A program made the translations under genes and the position numbers. Positions 10,393 to 23,000 of a stretch of 64,000 nt of DNA are shown one piece after another (the first letter of the stretch is position 1; each line of letters begins with the position of its first letter). The notes beneath the pieces were generated by a model. That model saw only the letters and a list, made by a program, of their open reading frames with translations. It had not been told where the DNA came from and searched no databases. This DNA is from Cordylochernes scorpioides (Eukaryota > Arthropoda > Arachnida > Pseudoscorpiones > Chernetidae), in contig CP092880.1 in the NCBI GenBank assembly GCA_030710605.1, positions 7,187,619 to 7,251,618 of the forward strand, in the 5' to 3' direction.

Positions 10393-10677
10393 TTAATTTT
10401 TTGCTTCTTCACCTTTCAAGCCTAGTAAATGTGTAATGACATTAGGCGTTCTCAGCTTTACTGTTTGTGAAGGACAATTTTTGGACCATTTGGTTTCCGT
10501 GGATCTCCCTATATAAAAATGTGTTTTTGGGATAATTCCCTTATCCCACAAAATTCCCATATCTGAATATATTCCAGTGTCACTTCCTGAAAAATGTTCA
10601 CTTAGATGATCTTCTTCAATATCACCTTCTACAATAGTCTCTTTTTGATCTACTAAATATGACCTTCTTCCCTCCAT
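10393..10677 (-). pseudogene. piggyBac transposase N-terminal fragment
   Basis: A 94-residue acidic ORF (MEGRRSYLVDQKET...) begins near the 5' end of the piggyBac-like element on the same strand as the C-terminal exon. Acidic, low-complexity N-termini are usual in this family. Residues near its end (KTHFYIGRSTETKW) may belong to the start of the conserved domain. Assignment rests on position. Confidence 0.5.
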
Positions 10678-11100
10678 TTTAGATAGAATTATAGGCTGAT
10701 AAATATATCAACCTATTATAGTTATTTTTTAAATTATTAATTCAAATTATATCTCTCTCTAAAAAAAAAAATCAAAGAAAAATGCGGCAAAAAAATTATG
10801 TGAGTGCGCGCACCGGGTGATTTTTACCCGACAGTGACAATAGATGGAATTTCAGTGGCAGCTGTCAAAATGTGAAACCAAAACTTTAGACTAAATGATG
10901 AGTCAGGAAGCTAAACGAAACCACATCTTCGCCAACCAATTTTTTATTGGTTAATTCTCCACTCAAATGTTGCCATGGGTAATTTTCACCCGGCGCGCGC
11001 AATGCCGGGTTAAAGCTAAGTTGGCCTGCCACTGAGTAGTGCTCTCAGTCTTAATGACAAAGGCAGATGCATTCTACTTCACCCAGTCATGATGGTTGTC

Positions 11101-11843
11101 CTGATGAGCTCTACTCTTCCCCATCAGACACCATCTACAAACTCTACAAGCTTGATACCCTGATATGATTGTTGATTGGAGATAAGAAAGAAGAAGACAC
11201 ATCCCCAGCAGACACCATCAACAAGCTTCGCAAGCTTGATACCCTGATATGATTGTTGAGTGGAGATAAGAAAGAAGACACATCCCCATCAGACACCATC
11301 AACAAGCTCTACAAGCTTGATACCCTGATATGATTGAGTGGAGATAAGAAAGAAGAAGACACATCCCCAGCAGACACCATCAACAAGCTCTACAAGCTTG
11401 ATACCCTAATATGATTGTTGAGTGGAGATAAGAAAGAAGAAGACACATCCCCAGCAGACACCATCAACAAGCTCTACAAGCTTGACACCCTGATATTATT
11501 GTTGAGTGGAGATAAGAAAGAAGAAGATACATCCCCAGCAGACACCATCAACAAGCTCTACAAGCTTGATACCCTAATATGATTGAGTGGAGATAAGAAA
11601 GAAGAAGACATATCCCCAGCAGACATCATCAACAAGCTCTACAAGCTTGATACCCTAATATGATTGAGTGGAGATAAGAAAGAAGAAGACACATCCCCAG
11701 CAGACACCATCTACAAGCTTGATACCCTGATATGATTGAGTGGAGATAAGAAAGAAGAAGACACATCCCCAGCAGACATCATCAACAAGCTCTACAAGCT
11801 TGATACCCTAATATTATTGAGTGGAGATAAGAAAGAAGAAGAC
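11101..11843 (+). repeat. Minisatellite of about 81 bp, second array
   Basis: About nine units of the same LINE-B tail unit as 5309-6142. Some units have GATTGTTGAGTGG instead of GATTGAGTGG. At the paralogous place in copy B (about 13050-13110) only about one unit exists, so the array expanded in copy A, or collapsed in copy B. Confidence 0.9.
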
Positions 11844-12034
11844 AATTGCCCTGTAAACTGAATGAGTCATATAAATGTAGTTCACCCGTGTAAATAAGAA
11901 TGTATGTCTATTCATGATGAAATTGTGAAAAACGTTTAAAAATACAAAATATATTCCCACAATGAGTTTCTTTTTATTTTAAAAATGCCAACTTTCAAGC
12001 GATAATCGCTCTTCAACAGGCTTAATTTTCTTAT

Positions 12035-12375
12035 TCTTTCTTATCTCCACTCAATCATATTAGGGTGTCAAGTTCGTAGAGCCTTGCCTTGTAGAGTGAT
12101 TGGGTGAAGTAGAATGCCTCTGCCTTTGTCATTAAGACTGGGAGTACTACTCAGTGGCAGGCTGACTTAGCTCCAAAAGAAATGGCTGCCTCTGACATGA
12201 GGAACAGATGCCATGTGCAGCCGTCCTAAACTTGGAGTTCAAATGCTGATCATCCTGTATCCCTGGATTAGGAGCCCTTACAGGGTAATATCAGCCGGGC
12301 CAGCTGAACCCAGATTTTTTTTAGTGAGCTTGTTATTGCTCCCCCTCCTCCTTTTTCATCCGGGCTTGGGTTAAG
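12035..12375 (-). mobile_element. SINE-B copy
   Basis: Same body and CTCCACTCAATCATAT tail complement as the copy at 4198. It is the distal part of tandem copy A and pairs with 13303-13662. Confidence 0.6.
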
Positions 12376-12632
12376 TTAACTGGCAAAGTTAAGAACAGTT
12401 TAATTCACCTAAAATTCCCATTTTCACTAATTAGAAACTTTCTCTGGTAAAAGAACACCTCTCTCTTATGATTAATCAAGAAAAGCTAACTACGTACAAT
12501 ATCACATTTGTACTATTTTTTTTTGTTCACATTGTTTTATGTTTTCACGCAATTCTGACCATAACTACCCATTTCATGATTTTTCAGGATGCCTGAATGA
12601 CCAGTTTGTTGGTCATTAAGGTATGGCTTGCA

Positions 12633-12672
12633 CCACGCTGATGAGGGCCAACAGCCCGAAATGCCTTCGTGG
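12633..12672 (+). ncRNA. Hammerhead-like motif
   Basis: Stem I CCACG/CGTGG, core CTGATGA (12638-12644), stem II GGGC/GCCC, then GAAA and TGCCTT before stem I closes. Stem III is unclear, and the cleavage triplet would be CTT. Possibly a ribozyme relic. Confidence 0.35.
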
Positions 12673-13302
12673 TTAGCTTTTCTTGATTAATCAAAAATGG
12701 GTATTTGGCCAATTCTGGAATATTTAAAAATCAACGAATAGTTGATATTTTATTCCGATAGATGATGCAAGCCATCAGCAACTTTCAGTTACACAATAAG
12801 GAGATGCCTTTTATTAATTTTATTTATGCACCTTATCCCAGTACAATGTCACATTTGTACTATTTTTTCACATCAAATCTAAATGTTAGGAGTGGCTGCA
12901 CATGGTGTCTGTTCTTTATATCAGGGGCAGCTATTTCTTTTAAAGCTAAGTTGGCTTGCCACTGAGTAGTGCTCTCAGTCTTAATGACAAAGGCAAATAC
13001 ATTCTACTTCACCCAGTCATGATGGTTGTCCTGATGAGCTCTACTCATCCTCAGCAGACACCATCTACAAGCTTGATACCCTAATATGATTGAGTGGAGA
13101 TAAGAAAGAAGAAGACAATTGCCCTGTAAACTGAATGAGTCATATAAATGTAGTTCACCCGTGTAAATAAGAATGTATGTCTATTCATGATGAAATTGTG
13201 AAAAACGTTTAAAAATACAAAATATATTCCCACAATGAGTTTCTTTTTATTTTAAAAATGCCAACTTTCAAGCGATAATCGCTCTTCAACAGGCTTAATT
13301 TT

Positions 13303-13662
13303 CTTATTCTTTCTTATCTCCACTCAATCATATTAGGGTGTCAAGTTCGTAGAGCCTTGCCTTGTAGAGTGATTGGGTGAAGTAGAATGCCTCTGCCTTT
13401 GTCATTAAGACTGGGAGTACTACTCAGTGGCAGGCTGACTTAGCTCCAAAAGAAATGGCCGCCTCTGACATGAGGAACAGACGCCATGTGCAGCCACCCT
13501 AACATGGAGTACAAACGCTGCTCATTCTGTATCCCTGGATTAGGAGCTCTTACAGGGTACTATCAGTCGGGCCAGCTGAGCCCAGGTTTTTTAGTGAGCT
13601 TGTTACTGCTCCCCCTCCTCCTTTTACATCCGAGCTTGGGACCGGCAAAGGCGGAGTTAACG
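13303..13662 (-). mobile_element. SINE-B copy in tandem copy B
   Basis: Reads on the minus strand from AACTCCGCCTTTGCCGG to the GAGTGGAGATAAGAAAG tail. It ends about 70 bp upstream of the DGKE exon. Confidence 0.6.
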
Positions 13663-13732
13663 GGCTTAATAAAAACATTGACTATACATTACAAGAAATA
13701 TTTTAAAAGAATGTATGTGCATATAGGTGGGG

Positions 13733-14033
13733 ATGTACATGGGAGCCCTCACTGTCACGGCCTACGTGATGATCAAATTGATCCGTAGCCGGCGGCAGCA
13801 AAGACTGACCCTGCAGGATCCAGCCCTGGGCCACCTGTGGGCCTGTGCGGATGTACTGAGCCATGAGCCAGGCTACTGCGGAGTGTGCCAGAAGTTGGTG
13901 CTGGGAGGCTGGGCCTGCGATGCCTGTGGACTCCATGCCCACAAGGAATGCCACCGGCAGGCTGACCGTCGACTGCGCTGCAAGACCTTGGTGCTGCCTT
14001 CCGCTTCTTCCATGGACCATCAGTGGATCAAAG
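13733..14033 (+). CDS. DGKE: DGKE exon 1: membrane segment and first C1 domain
   Basis: Encodes MYMGALTVTAYVMIKLIRSR, a short hydrophobic stretch ending in basic residues as in the epsilon N-terminus. The first C1 domain follows (CGVC, CDAC, HKEC). It ends HQWIK plus one base before GTCTGT (phase 1). The true N-terminus is uncertain because the frame is open 5' to the ATG up to a possible AG acceptor at 13726. Confidence 0.85.
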
Positions 14034-17000
14034 GTCTGTCTGAATCTTTCTTGTGGATTAATGCTATAAATTTTTGGCAAAATTTCCATCTATTTAATGG
14101 TATAATTTAAAAAAAAATGTTCCAATGCCCCCTTATTCTTGCAAAAGTCCTACCCCACCAGCAAGTGCAAGTAAACCAAACGGGGCTCTAGCACATTTGT
14201 AAGTGCAAAGTTGAACTGATTTTCACATGTGTAGACATGTGGTGTACCTACAGTAAAAGCAGTTGGCTACTTCTACCCACCTTGATTATCATGGCCTGTA
14301 CCATGTGTGTTGTTGTTTCTTATCCCCTTGTGTAAAGATTACACGAATTCCATGAGTTCATGCTCCTCGAGCGAGTACCATGTGTACTAGGGATAAGCTA
14401 AAAAAAAAAGACCAAATTAAAATAAATAGTCTGTTTAATTATTTAGATTTGGTCTTGTGTTTATAAACCACTAGTATCTATATTACAATAGGTATTCATC
14501 AATTAACTTGAATACAGTATAAACCACACCTAATACCTCATCTGTGTTTATTAGTTCTTCCATTACAGAAATACCTCCATTACATGAGCAGACATTCCCA
14601 CACAGTTTTCATTGCCAAAATTATCATTTTTTACCAATTAGCTGCTCTCTCCAGTAAGTACACTTTGTCTCTGCAACTAGGTAATTCTTTAGATATCAAC
14701 TATATATATAGGTATTCTTTAGATATTAGGGTCAACTGTATTATAGTCAATAATTCTTGTGGTCTCACTTTCTCTTATCCATTAAGAAAAGGAAAAAAAA
14801 AATGCTCCAATGGCTCCCGATTCTTGCAAAAGTCCACAAGCACCAGCGAGTGCAAGTAACCAAACGGGGCTCTGGCACATTTGTAAGTGCAAAGTCGAAC
14901 TGCTTTTCACATGTGTAGACATGTGGTGCACTTACAGTAAAAGCAGTCGCCTACTTCTACCCACCATGATTATCATGGCCTCTACCACGTGTACTAGGGA
15001 TAAGCAAAAAAAAAAAAAGGTATTCTTTAGATAGAGGGTCCACTGTATTATTCAAGGACTCTGGGGTCAAACATTTTCTTATCCTTTAAGAAAAGGAAAA
15101 ATCTTCAATACAAGTGACAAGTCCCATTTGAAGACCTTGCTAGGAGTGTTGGTGTGGGTGGGTCCAGGCCAGGGACTGGAGGATGACCAGCCTTGCACCG
15201 GCTGCCAGGAAGACTCCGGTGATGATGATGAGGTAGTCCGGTGCTGTTGGTGTCATCTGACGGTGCACAAACACTGCAAGAACTCTGTGTCGGCCGAATG
15301 TGACTTTGGCTCACAGCGCAAGTTTGTGGTGCCTCCTTTCTGCGCCACTAGCCTGAAGACTCTGGGTCGGAGGAGGCAGCCAGTGTTTGACAGCATGACT
15401 GCGCCTCCCTGGAAGCCGTGGAAACCACTGATGGTGCTGGCCAACCGTAGGGCTGGAAACAATGACGGGGAACTGCTGCTTCACTCTTTCCGTGGTCTGC
15501 TCCATCCTTGTCAGGTGAGACATCTCTTGCTGCGCCGAGTTTCTGTGTCATACAGGCAGTGGCGCAGGTGGTGGACCTCGATGAACTCTCCCCAGAGATG
15601 GCTCTCCAGTGGTGTCATGGCCACTCCTGCCTCGTGGTGATTGGAGGTGGCGATGGTACCGTCTCCTGGGTCCTCAACTCCATCGACAAGCTGGGACTGG
15701 AGGTGGGTTCGCACTCTCTCATGATCTGGTAATGCCACCAACTCAACCTTTTGTCAAATCAACCTGTGGATGGAAAACTCATCAACTTTGGATGGTTAGA
15801 TTTTACTGACCCCTTCAGTGACCCACTGCCACATTTTACCTTGAGAATGGTCTTCTTCTTCCTTATCTCCACTCAATCATATTAGGGTATGGGTGAAGTA
15901 GAATGCATCTGCCTTTGTCATTAAGACTGGGATCACTACTCAGTAGCAGGACGACTTAGCTCCAAAAGAAATGGCTGCCTCTGACATGAGGAACAGACGC
16001 CATGTGCAGCTGCTACTAACATGGAGTACAAACGCTGCTCATCCTGTATCCTTGGATTAGGAACCCTTACAGGGTACTATCAGCCGGGCCAGCTGAACCC
16101 AGGTTTTTTAGCGAGCTTGTTACTGCTCCCCCTCCTTCTTTTTCATCTGGGCTTGGGACCGGCAAAGGTGGAGTTTTGAGAATGGTGATAGTGGAATATG
16201 TCTGTCAGAAAAATCTTACCAATCCCCGAGTATTCCATCTATCCACTCCAACTATCTACTTCGGAATATATGGGGGGTCGGTGGAAGGCTGGTTAAACCG
16301 TTTGGTTTCGACCACTACGACCCGGGTTCGATTCCCGCATTGGACACTTTTTATGTTTTAAAAAAAAAAATGCTCCAATGGCCCCCGATTCTTGCAAAAG
16401 TCCAACCCCACCAGCGAGTGCAAGTAACCAAACGGGGCTCTGGCACATTTGTGAGTGCAAAGTCGAACTGCTTTTCACATGTGTAGACATGTGGTGCGCT
16501 TACAGTAAAAGCAGTCGCTAACTACCCACCATGATTATCATGGCTTGTACCACGTGTACTAGGGATAAGCAAAAAAAAAACTTCAGAATATAGAAGTATC
16601 CAGGGTGGTGCTCTCATTAAGAGCTTAGCTAGAAGGGTTATCTTTTTTTTTTCTACTTTTTTTAAAATCTACGTCTCTCTTTTTGCCTTCCAAAAGTTTG
16701 ACAAAGATCCAGTAGATTTTAAAAAACTTGTGTTGGCTATTTTCTTCCATATCTCCCCACACACATGTCCTAGGAAAAAGCCTCATATATCCAAACATTC
16801 TCCCAGAGAACCAAGCAACAACCTGTGGTGTATATGGGGCAAACATCCCATAGTTACATGAACACAATATCTAATGCTGCACATGACTGGTACAGAGCAG
16901 GAGGGACAAGCACCGGTTCTGTCCTCCCAAGAGAACAAGTCTTTTTTTTTTTTGCTTATCCCTAGTACACGTGGTACAGGCCATGATAATCATGGTGGGT

Positions 17001-20000
17001 AGTTAGCGACTGCTTTTTACTGTAAGTGTACCACATGTCTACACATGTGAAAGCAGTTCGACTTTGCACTTACAAATGTGCCAGAGCCCCGTTTGGTTAC
17101 TTGCACTCGCTGATGGGGTTGGATTTTTGCAAGAATCGGGGGGCCATTGGAGCATTTTTTTTTTTAACAGAAAAAAAGTGTCCAATGCGGGAATCGAACC
17201 CGGGTTGTAGTGGTCGAAAACCAAACGGTTTAACCAGCCTTCCACCGACCCCCCTACAACAGTCTTTGATTTCCAGACTTAAGTCTGGTCATCTACGGAC
17301 AATGACTTTCCAGAATGGTTGCAGGGTTTTCCCACTATGTATTAAGTGCAATTCTCAGCCTGCAATCCCAAGACATATTATTGACTGTATTGACTCATCC
17401 ATTGATGAGCTCTACTCTTCCCCGGCAGATACCATCAAAAGTCTCAAGCTTTATAAGCTTGATACCTTAGTGTGATTGAGTGGAGATAAGAAGACATGAA
17501 CCCAATGATCCCTCATACTGTGCTGACAGCTGTGTTGTGGCAGCCCCAGCCTCAAGTGGCTGTTCTCCCATTGGGCACAGGCAATGACCTGGCCCGGGTG
17601 ATGGGTTGGCTGGAACAGCAGCTGGAGGCATCCGCCATCCTGGACTCTCTTGGGTCCGCCACTCCCCAGCCTGTGGACCGCTGGAAGCTAGACATCCTGT
17701 CCCACCGCCGGGCCCTGCGACTGCACTCCACTCCCAAGGTCTGCTGCATTCTCTATCTGGATGTTATGTGATTACATAGCTGTGGGTTCCTTGCTACCTA
17801 GGGCAGTGCTGAATGACATTTCTTACAAACCTTCCAGTTTTGCCACAAAACTTCCTTCCATACATATCTATTTGATATTATAACCCCCATTGAATATAGC
17901 AAAATATTTTTAAAAACTTAATGCTGTTGACGTTATGTGGCGCTGAGTTTGTTGTTGACACACTTTAAAATGTTATTACACCTTGATAAAGGTTGGCGTT
18001 CAGCCAACTGAAATATTGGTAAAATAAATGATATTTTGATCCAATATATGCCTTTTTAATTAAAAATTAAATACATATCTATATAATGGTGTACCATATA
18101 TACCATTATAGCAGTACCAAATTTATGGTCAACAATAGAAGTAGTGACCAACCAGGATGGGTAGTGTTTCTTATCCCCTTGTGTAAATATTACACAAATT
18201 CCATGAGTTCAAGATGGGTGGTGTTAATGAGGTATACCAAGTGATCTTCTTCTAATCTCCTATGTACTGAATTCTATGGTTGTCCTTATTTCTCTCCTGC
18301 TGTGTTCAACAGTTCTCTTATAACAATCTCTACATACAATAATACATACAAACAATCTCTAATAACAAAATCTACCCCACTTGCCCAAAGTGTAGCTTGG
18401 TACCTGGAGCTCCAGAACACATTTTTGCTTGTATTAGATGTACTAAACAAGACCTTTGGGAAAGACTGCTGCTTATCATAAAACAGCAAAAGGAACATGA
18501 ACTCATGGAATTTGTGTAATCTTTACACAAGGAGATAAGAAACAACAACAACAGTTCTCTTGGTCTGATGATCCGCAATTCTACAATCAACTAAAGAGTG
18601 TTATGTTTTCTAAATCCCTTTCCCATCATGTATAATGCTGGAGTTATGGTGACGTGTGTTCAGGAGCTGTTCATGACCAACTACTGTTCAGTAGGGGTGG
18701 ACGCCCTGGTAGCCCTCAAGTTCCACCAGACCCGGGATTCTCGTCTCTACTTCAGCAGCCGCATCTTCAACAAGGTACTGCTGACTCTACCTACATACTG
18801 AATGGTGTAGACATATATACATACTGATTGTTTTTTTGTTTATCCCTAGTACACTTGGTACAGGCCATCATAATCATGGTGGGTAGAAGTAGGCGATTTC
18901 TTTTACTCTAATTGCACCACATGTCTACACATGTGAAAAGCAGTTCGACTTTACACTTACAAATGTGCCAGAGCCCTGTTTGGTTACTTGCACTCGCTGG
19001 TGGGGTTGGACTTTTTCAAGAATCGAGGGCCATTGGAGCATTTTTTTTTTTTTTTTTAATCAGAAAAAAGTGCCAAATGCAGGAATCGAACTCTGGTCGT
19101 AGCGGTCAAAAACCAACGGTTTAGACCATCCTTCCACCGTCTCCTGTACATACTGGTTATTGGTGTAGACATACTGATGGTAGTGTCGATACCCAGACAT
19201 CACATTCTGTAGTTGGGCTTCTTCTTTCTTATCTCTACTCTATCATATTAAGGTATCAAGCTTGTAGAGCTTGGGATTTTGATGGTGTGGGTGAAGTAGA
19301 ATGTGTCTGCCTTTGTCATTAAGACTGAGAGCACTACTCAGTAGCAGGCCAACTTAGCTCCAAAAGAAATGGCCACCTCTAACATGAGGAACAGACATCA
19401 TGTGCAGCTGCTCCTAACATGGAGTACAGACTCTGCTCATCCTGTATCCCTGGATAAGGAGCCCTTACAGGGTACTATCAGCCAGGCCAGCTGAGCCCAG
19501 GTTTTTTAGTGAGCTTGTTACTGCTCCACCTCCTCCTTTTTCATCAGGGCTTGGGACCGGCAAAAGCAGAGTTCTGTAGTGGGTCTGGATTGGAACTTGT
19601 ATGTTCTTGTTATCTAACCTTAAAAATAATCATTGTACAAGTAAGAAGCCTTTTTGTAGTACAGAGAATTAATCATGTTTCACTATTGAAAACTAAGACC
19701 ATAAAATGCACCTTATGCAACGGTGAATTTAGTCTCGATTTTCCACACTACATGTTCTACTGTACGGCAATGGAAGAAGAAAGAGAAATTCTTCGTCAAG
19801 AGACTGGCTATAATAGCAATTTGCCTTATGTTTTAATGGCAAAAGTCGTAAAATCCAGACCCTTTGCATTCGCTTTTTATAAATACTGGAAATTAGCTCA
19901 ATCAAAATATTTAGCACAGATACCGGATCCAACTCGATAATTGGTCGAGGTCAATACCCAATATTTGTATATAACTACGATGCTAATTTGTTATTTATTT

Positions 20001-23000
20001 ATTTTGTCCTACAGAGAGAATCCTGTATGGCACGTGTGCCCAATAAAGGCTATTGTTGTTGTTGTATGTTCTTGTTACTTGGCAAAGTTTTTCTAAGCTG
20101 GAAGACCCTTTTGATTTACTGATCTCCACTATTTGATGGAGTAGACTTTGGGCTATTGAACATGTTCTATGACAACTTTTCACTCCCTCAACAGATCTCA
20201 ACCCCCAAACCACATCCATGGCTCATCCATTAATGAGCTCTATTCATCCCCAGCAGACACCCCATCAAAATTCTTAAGGTCTACAGGTTTGATACCCTGT
20301 TGTTGTTGTTGTTTCTTATCCCCTTGTGTAAAGATTACATGAATTCCATGAGTTCATACCCTATTTTTTTTTTTGTTTTGGTGGTTTTGGTGGTTTGATA
20401 CCCTAATATGATTAATGAGTGGAGATAAGAAAAAATATGGAAATATCTTTATTTACGGGGCTGCTAATCAAAATGAATGATTTTTGAGCCCCGATGGACG
20501 CATAAAGTGGAATATATACAAAGCATTGTTGGAGGGGCCTGGGGATGGGTGGCCAGGGGATCGTCGCCAGGAGAACCGGGATGTAGAGGAGGATCAGGGA
20601 GGTGATCCGCAGAGATCAGAGGGAGGCAGAGACGGGTTCAATAGTGTTGAGCCCAGGGGTGACCGTGGAGAACAGACATACCGCAATGCTTAAAGTGTAT
20701 GATTTTTAAAGAAAAAATACGAAAACACTTGTTCCAACAATTATCTTTGATATCCAATGAAATTTTATCAAAGTCACTTTTTTTTTCAATGTTTGTTAAA
20801 TATGTAAATATAGATAAATTATTTTTGCACCATGATAAGACACAATTTGGATTAAAGATTAGAACTAAGAGGTAATAGGAATAAATAAATAGTGTGTGAC
20901 ATTTCGAACAACAACATTGTTACTGTTGGCCGGAAGAACCTCCCTGTAAAAGCCAACACCTAATTGCAGAGCCAAAGTGTCCTTTAGGGAGAGATGTCCT
21001 CTTACCGGAGAGTTGCTTAATAGTAAAAATAGTAATTTTGTAAATGAAAACTGTTCTTTGTAGAGAGGTGTCCGCTAAAGGGAGTTCTACTGTATAAGCA
21101 GAATGATCCAATACAGTATTAGAGCTCTAAAGAAGCGGTCTGGTAGATTAAATTGGTGAAACTGCTGAGAGGGTTCGTCATTGATGAGCAAAGCACTCCC
21201 AATATATTTTTTCATCGCAGTAAGGACAGTAGAAGTTTATTTGATAAAGAAACATTCGTGTTTTAATGTTTTGTGTATTATGTGTGTGTGGCAGCTGCTG
21301 TATCTGATGTTTGGCACCACGGAGATCTTTGAGCGCGGTTGCAAGAACCTCAGACACAAGCTGGTGTTGAAACTGGACGGCCGTCAGGTGGCCCTGCCTG
21401 AGGTGGAGGCTGTAGTGATCCTCAACATTCCCAGCTGGGGGGCCGGAGTACGGCCCTGGCACATGGGGCCTGATGGGGCCCTGGCTCCAGCTCAGAGGTA
21501 ACACTGTCACTTTGTCCTCTCTCTCTATCTCTCTAAAGGACAACTTCTAATTACACAGCCAAAGTGTCCTTTAAAGATAGGTGTCTTCCTATACTCAGTT
21601 CCAAAATCACTTTACTAGGTACCGCTCAAAAAGAACAACCTAGTTTATGATATTTGCAACAATGAATGTGAAGGTTATTCACATATTAAACAAAATGTTA
21701 ATGTGGGATTCAATCCCGGTTCATGGCTGTCGGGAATCGAGGGAGTTACCCACTCATCCACCAACCTTTTTACCCTCCTATACTGGAATAATAGTTATAA
21801 TTGACACTTTTTTTTGAAGATGAAAACTGTTCTTTGCAGAGAATTGATCTCCTACTGGAATTAGAGAAAGAATTACTATTTTAATGCATATGAAAACCTG
21901 TTCTTTGTAGATAGTATCCCCTCCTATATAATTAGCACAAGTGGCACACTGTCATCTGATCCCAACACTGCTGTTTCTGGTCATTTTTGTAAGTGTTGTC
22001 CATGTCCCTCCTATATACTGGAATAATAGTAAAAATTGGCAATTATTTGATGATGAAAAACTGTTCTTTGTAGAGAGGTGTCCTCCTATACTGGAATAAT
22101 AGTTGAAATTGGCAATTATTTGAAGATGAAAAGCTGTTCTTTGTAGAGAGGTGTCCTCCTATACTGGAATAATAGTAGAAATTGGCAATTATCTGATGAT
22201 GAAAAACTGTTCTTTGTAGAGAGGTGTCCTCCTATACTGGAATAATAGTTGAACTTGGCAATTATCTGATGATGAAAAACTGTTCTTTGTAGAGACGTGT
22301 CCTCCTACTGGAATAATAGTTGAACTTGGCAATTATTTGATGATGAAAAACTGTTCTTTGTAGAGAGGTGTCCTCCTATAATGGAATAATAGTTGAACTT
22401 GGCAATTATTTGATGATGAAAAACTGTTCTTTGTAAAGAGGTGTCCTCCTATACTGAATAATAGTTGAACTTGGCAATTATTTGATGATGAAAAACTTCT
22501 TTGTAGAGAGGTGTCCTCCTATACTGGAATAATAGTTGAACTTGGCAATTATTTGATGATGAAAAACTGTTTTTTGTAGAGAGGTGTCCTCCTACTGTAA
22601 TAATAGTTAAAATTGGCAATTATTTGATGATGAAAAACTGTTCTTTGTAGAGAGGTTTCCTCCTATACTGGAATAATAGTTGAAATTGGCAATTATTTGA
22701 TGATGAAAAACTGTTCTTTGTAGAGACATGTCCTCCTATACTGGAATAATAGTAGAAATTGGCAATTAATTTGATGATAAAAAACTGTTCTTTGTAGAGA
22801 GGTGTCCTCCTACTGGAATAATAGTAGAAATTGGCAATTATTTGATGATGAAAACTGTCTTTGTAGAGAGGTGTCCTCCTACTGGAATAATATTAGAAAT
22901 TGGCAATTATTTGATGATGAAAACTTTTTCTTTGTTAAGAGGTGTCCTCCTATACTGGAATAATAGTCAAAATGGAAATTTTGATATGAGCTTGAGAATT

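Larger units (their letters stand above)
9546..11009 (-). mobile_element. piggyBac-like element with internal deletion
   Basis: Flanked by TTAA on both sides (9542-9545, 11010-11013). Its ends are CCC and GGG with GC-rich CGCGCGC subterminal blocks. The minus strand keeps an N-terminal ORF (10393-10677) and a C-terminal cysteine-rich exon (10036-10197), but the catalytic middle is missing. The paralogous position at about 12936 shows a single intact TTAA. A pogo-like MITE (9720-9892) sits inside. Confidence 0.85.
8846..12375. repeat. Tandem duplication, copy A (expanded)
   Basis: Starts AACAGTTTAAATCGCC and matches copy B (12389-13662) piece by piece. Copy A carries three additions absent from B: an F1 fold-back (8944-9111), a piggyBac-like element (9546-11009) and a multi-unit minisatellite (11101-11843). 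Both copies end in SINE-B. Confidence 0.8.
12389..13662. repeat. Tandem duplication, copy B (unexpanded)
   Basis: Matches copy A outside its insertions: TTCCCATTTTCACTAATTAG near 12415, ATTTCTTTTAAAGCTAAG at the empty TTAA near 12936, GACAATTGCCCTGTAAACTG at 13107, and a terminal SINE-B. It records the state before the piggyBac and F1 insertions. Confidence 0.8.

Noticed and set aside
13486-13788. 100-codon ORF reading into DGKE exon 1
   Set aside because: Its start lies in SINE-B and its frame is not that of the DGKE protein.
15105-15741. Several minus-strand ORFs over DGKE exons
   Set aside because: Shadow frames of GC-rich coding exons; the splice signals and motifs are on the plus strand.
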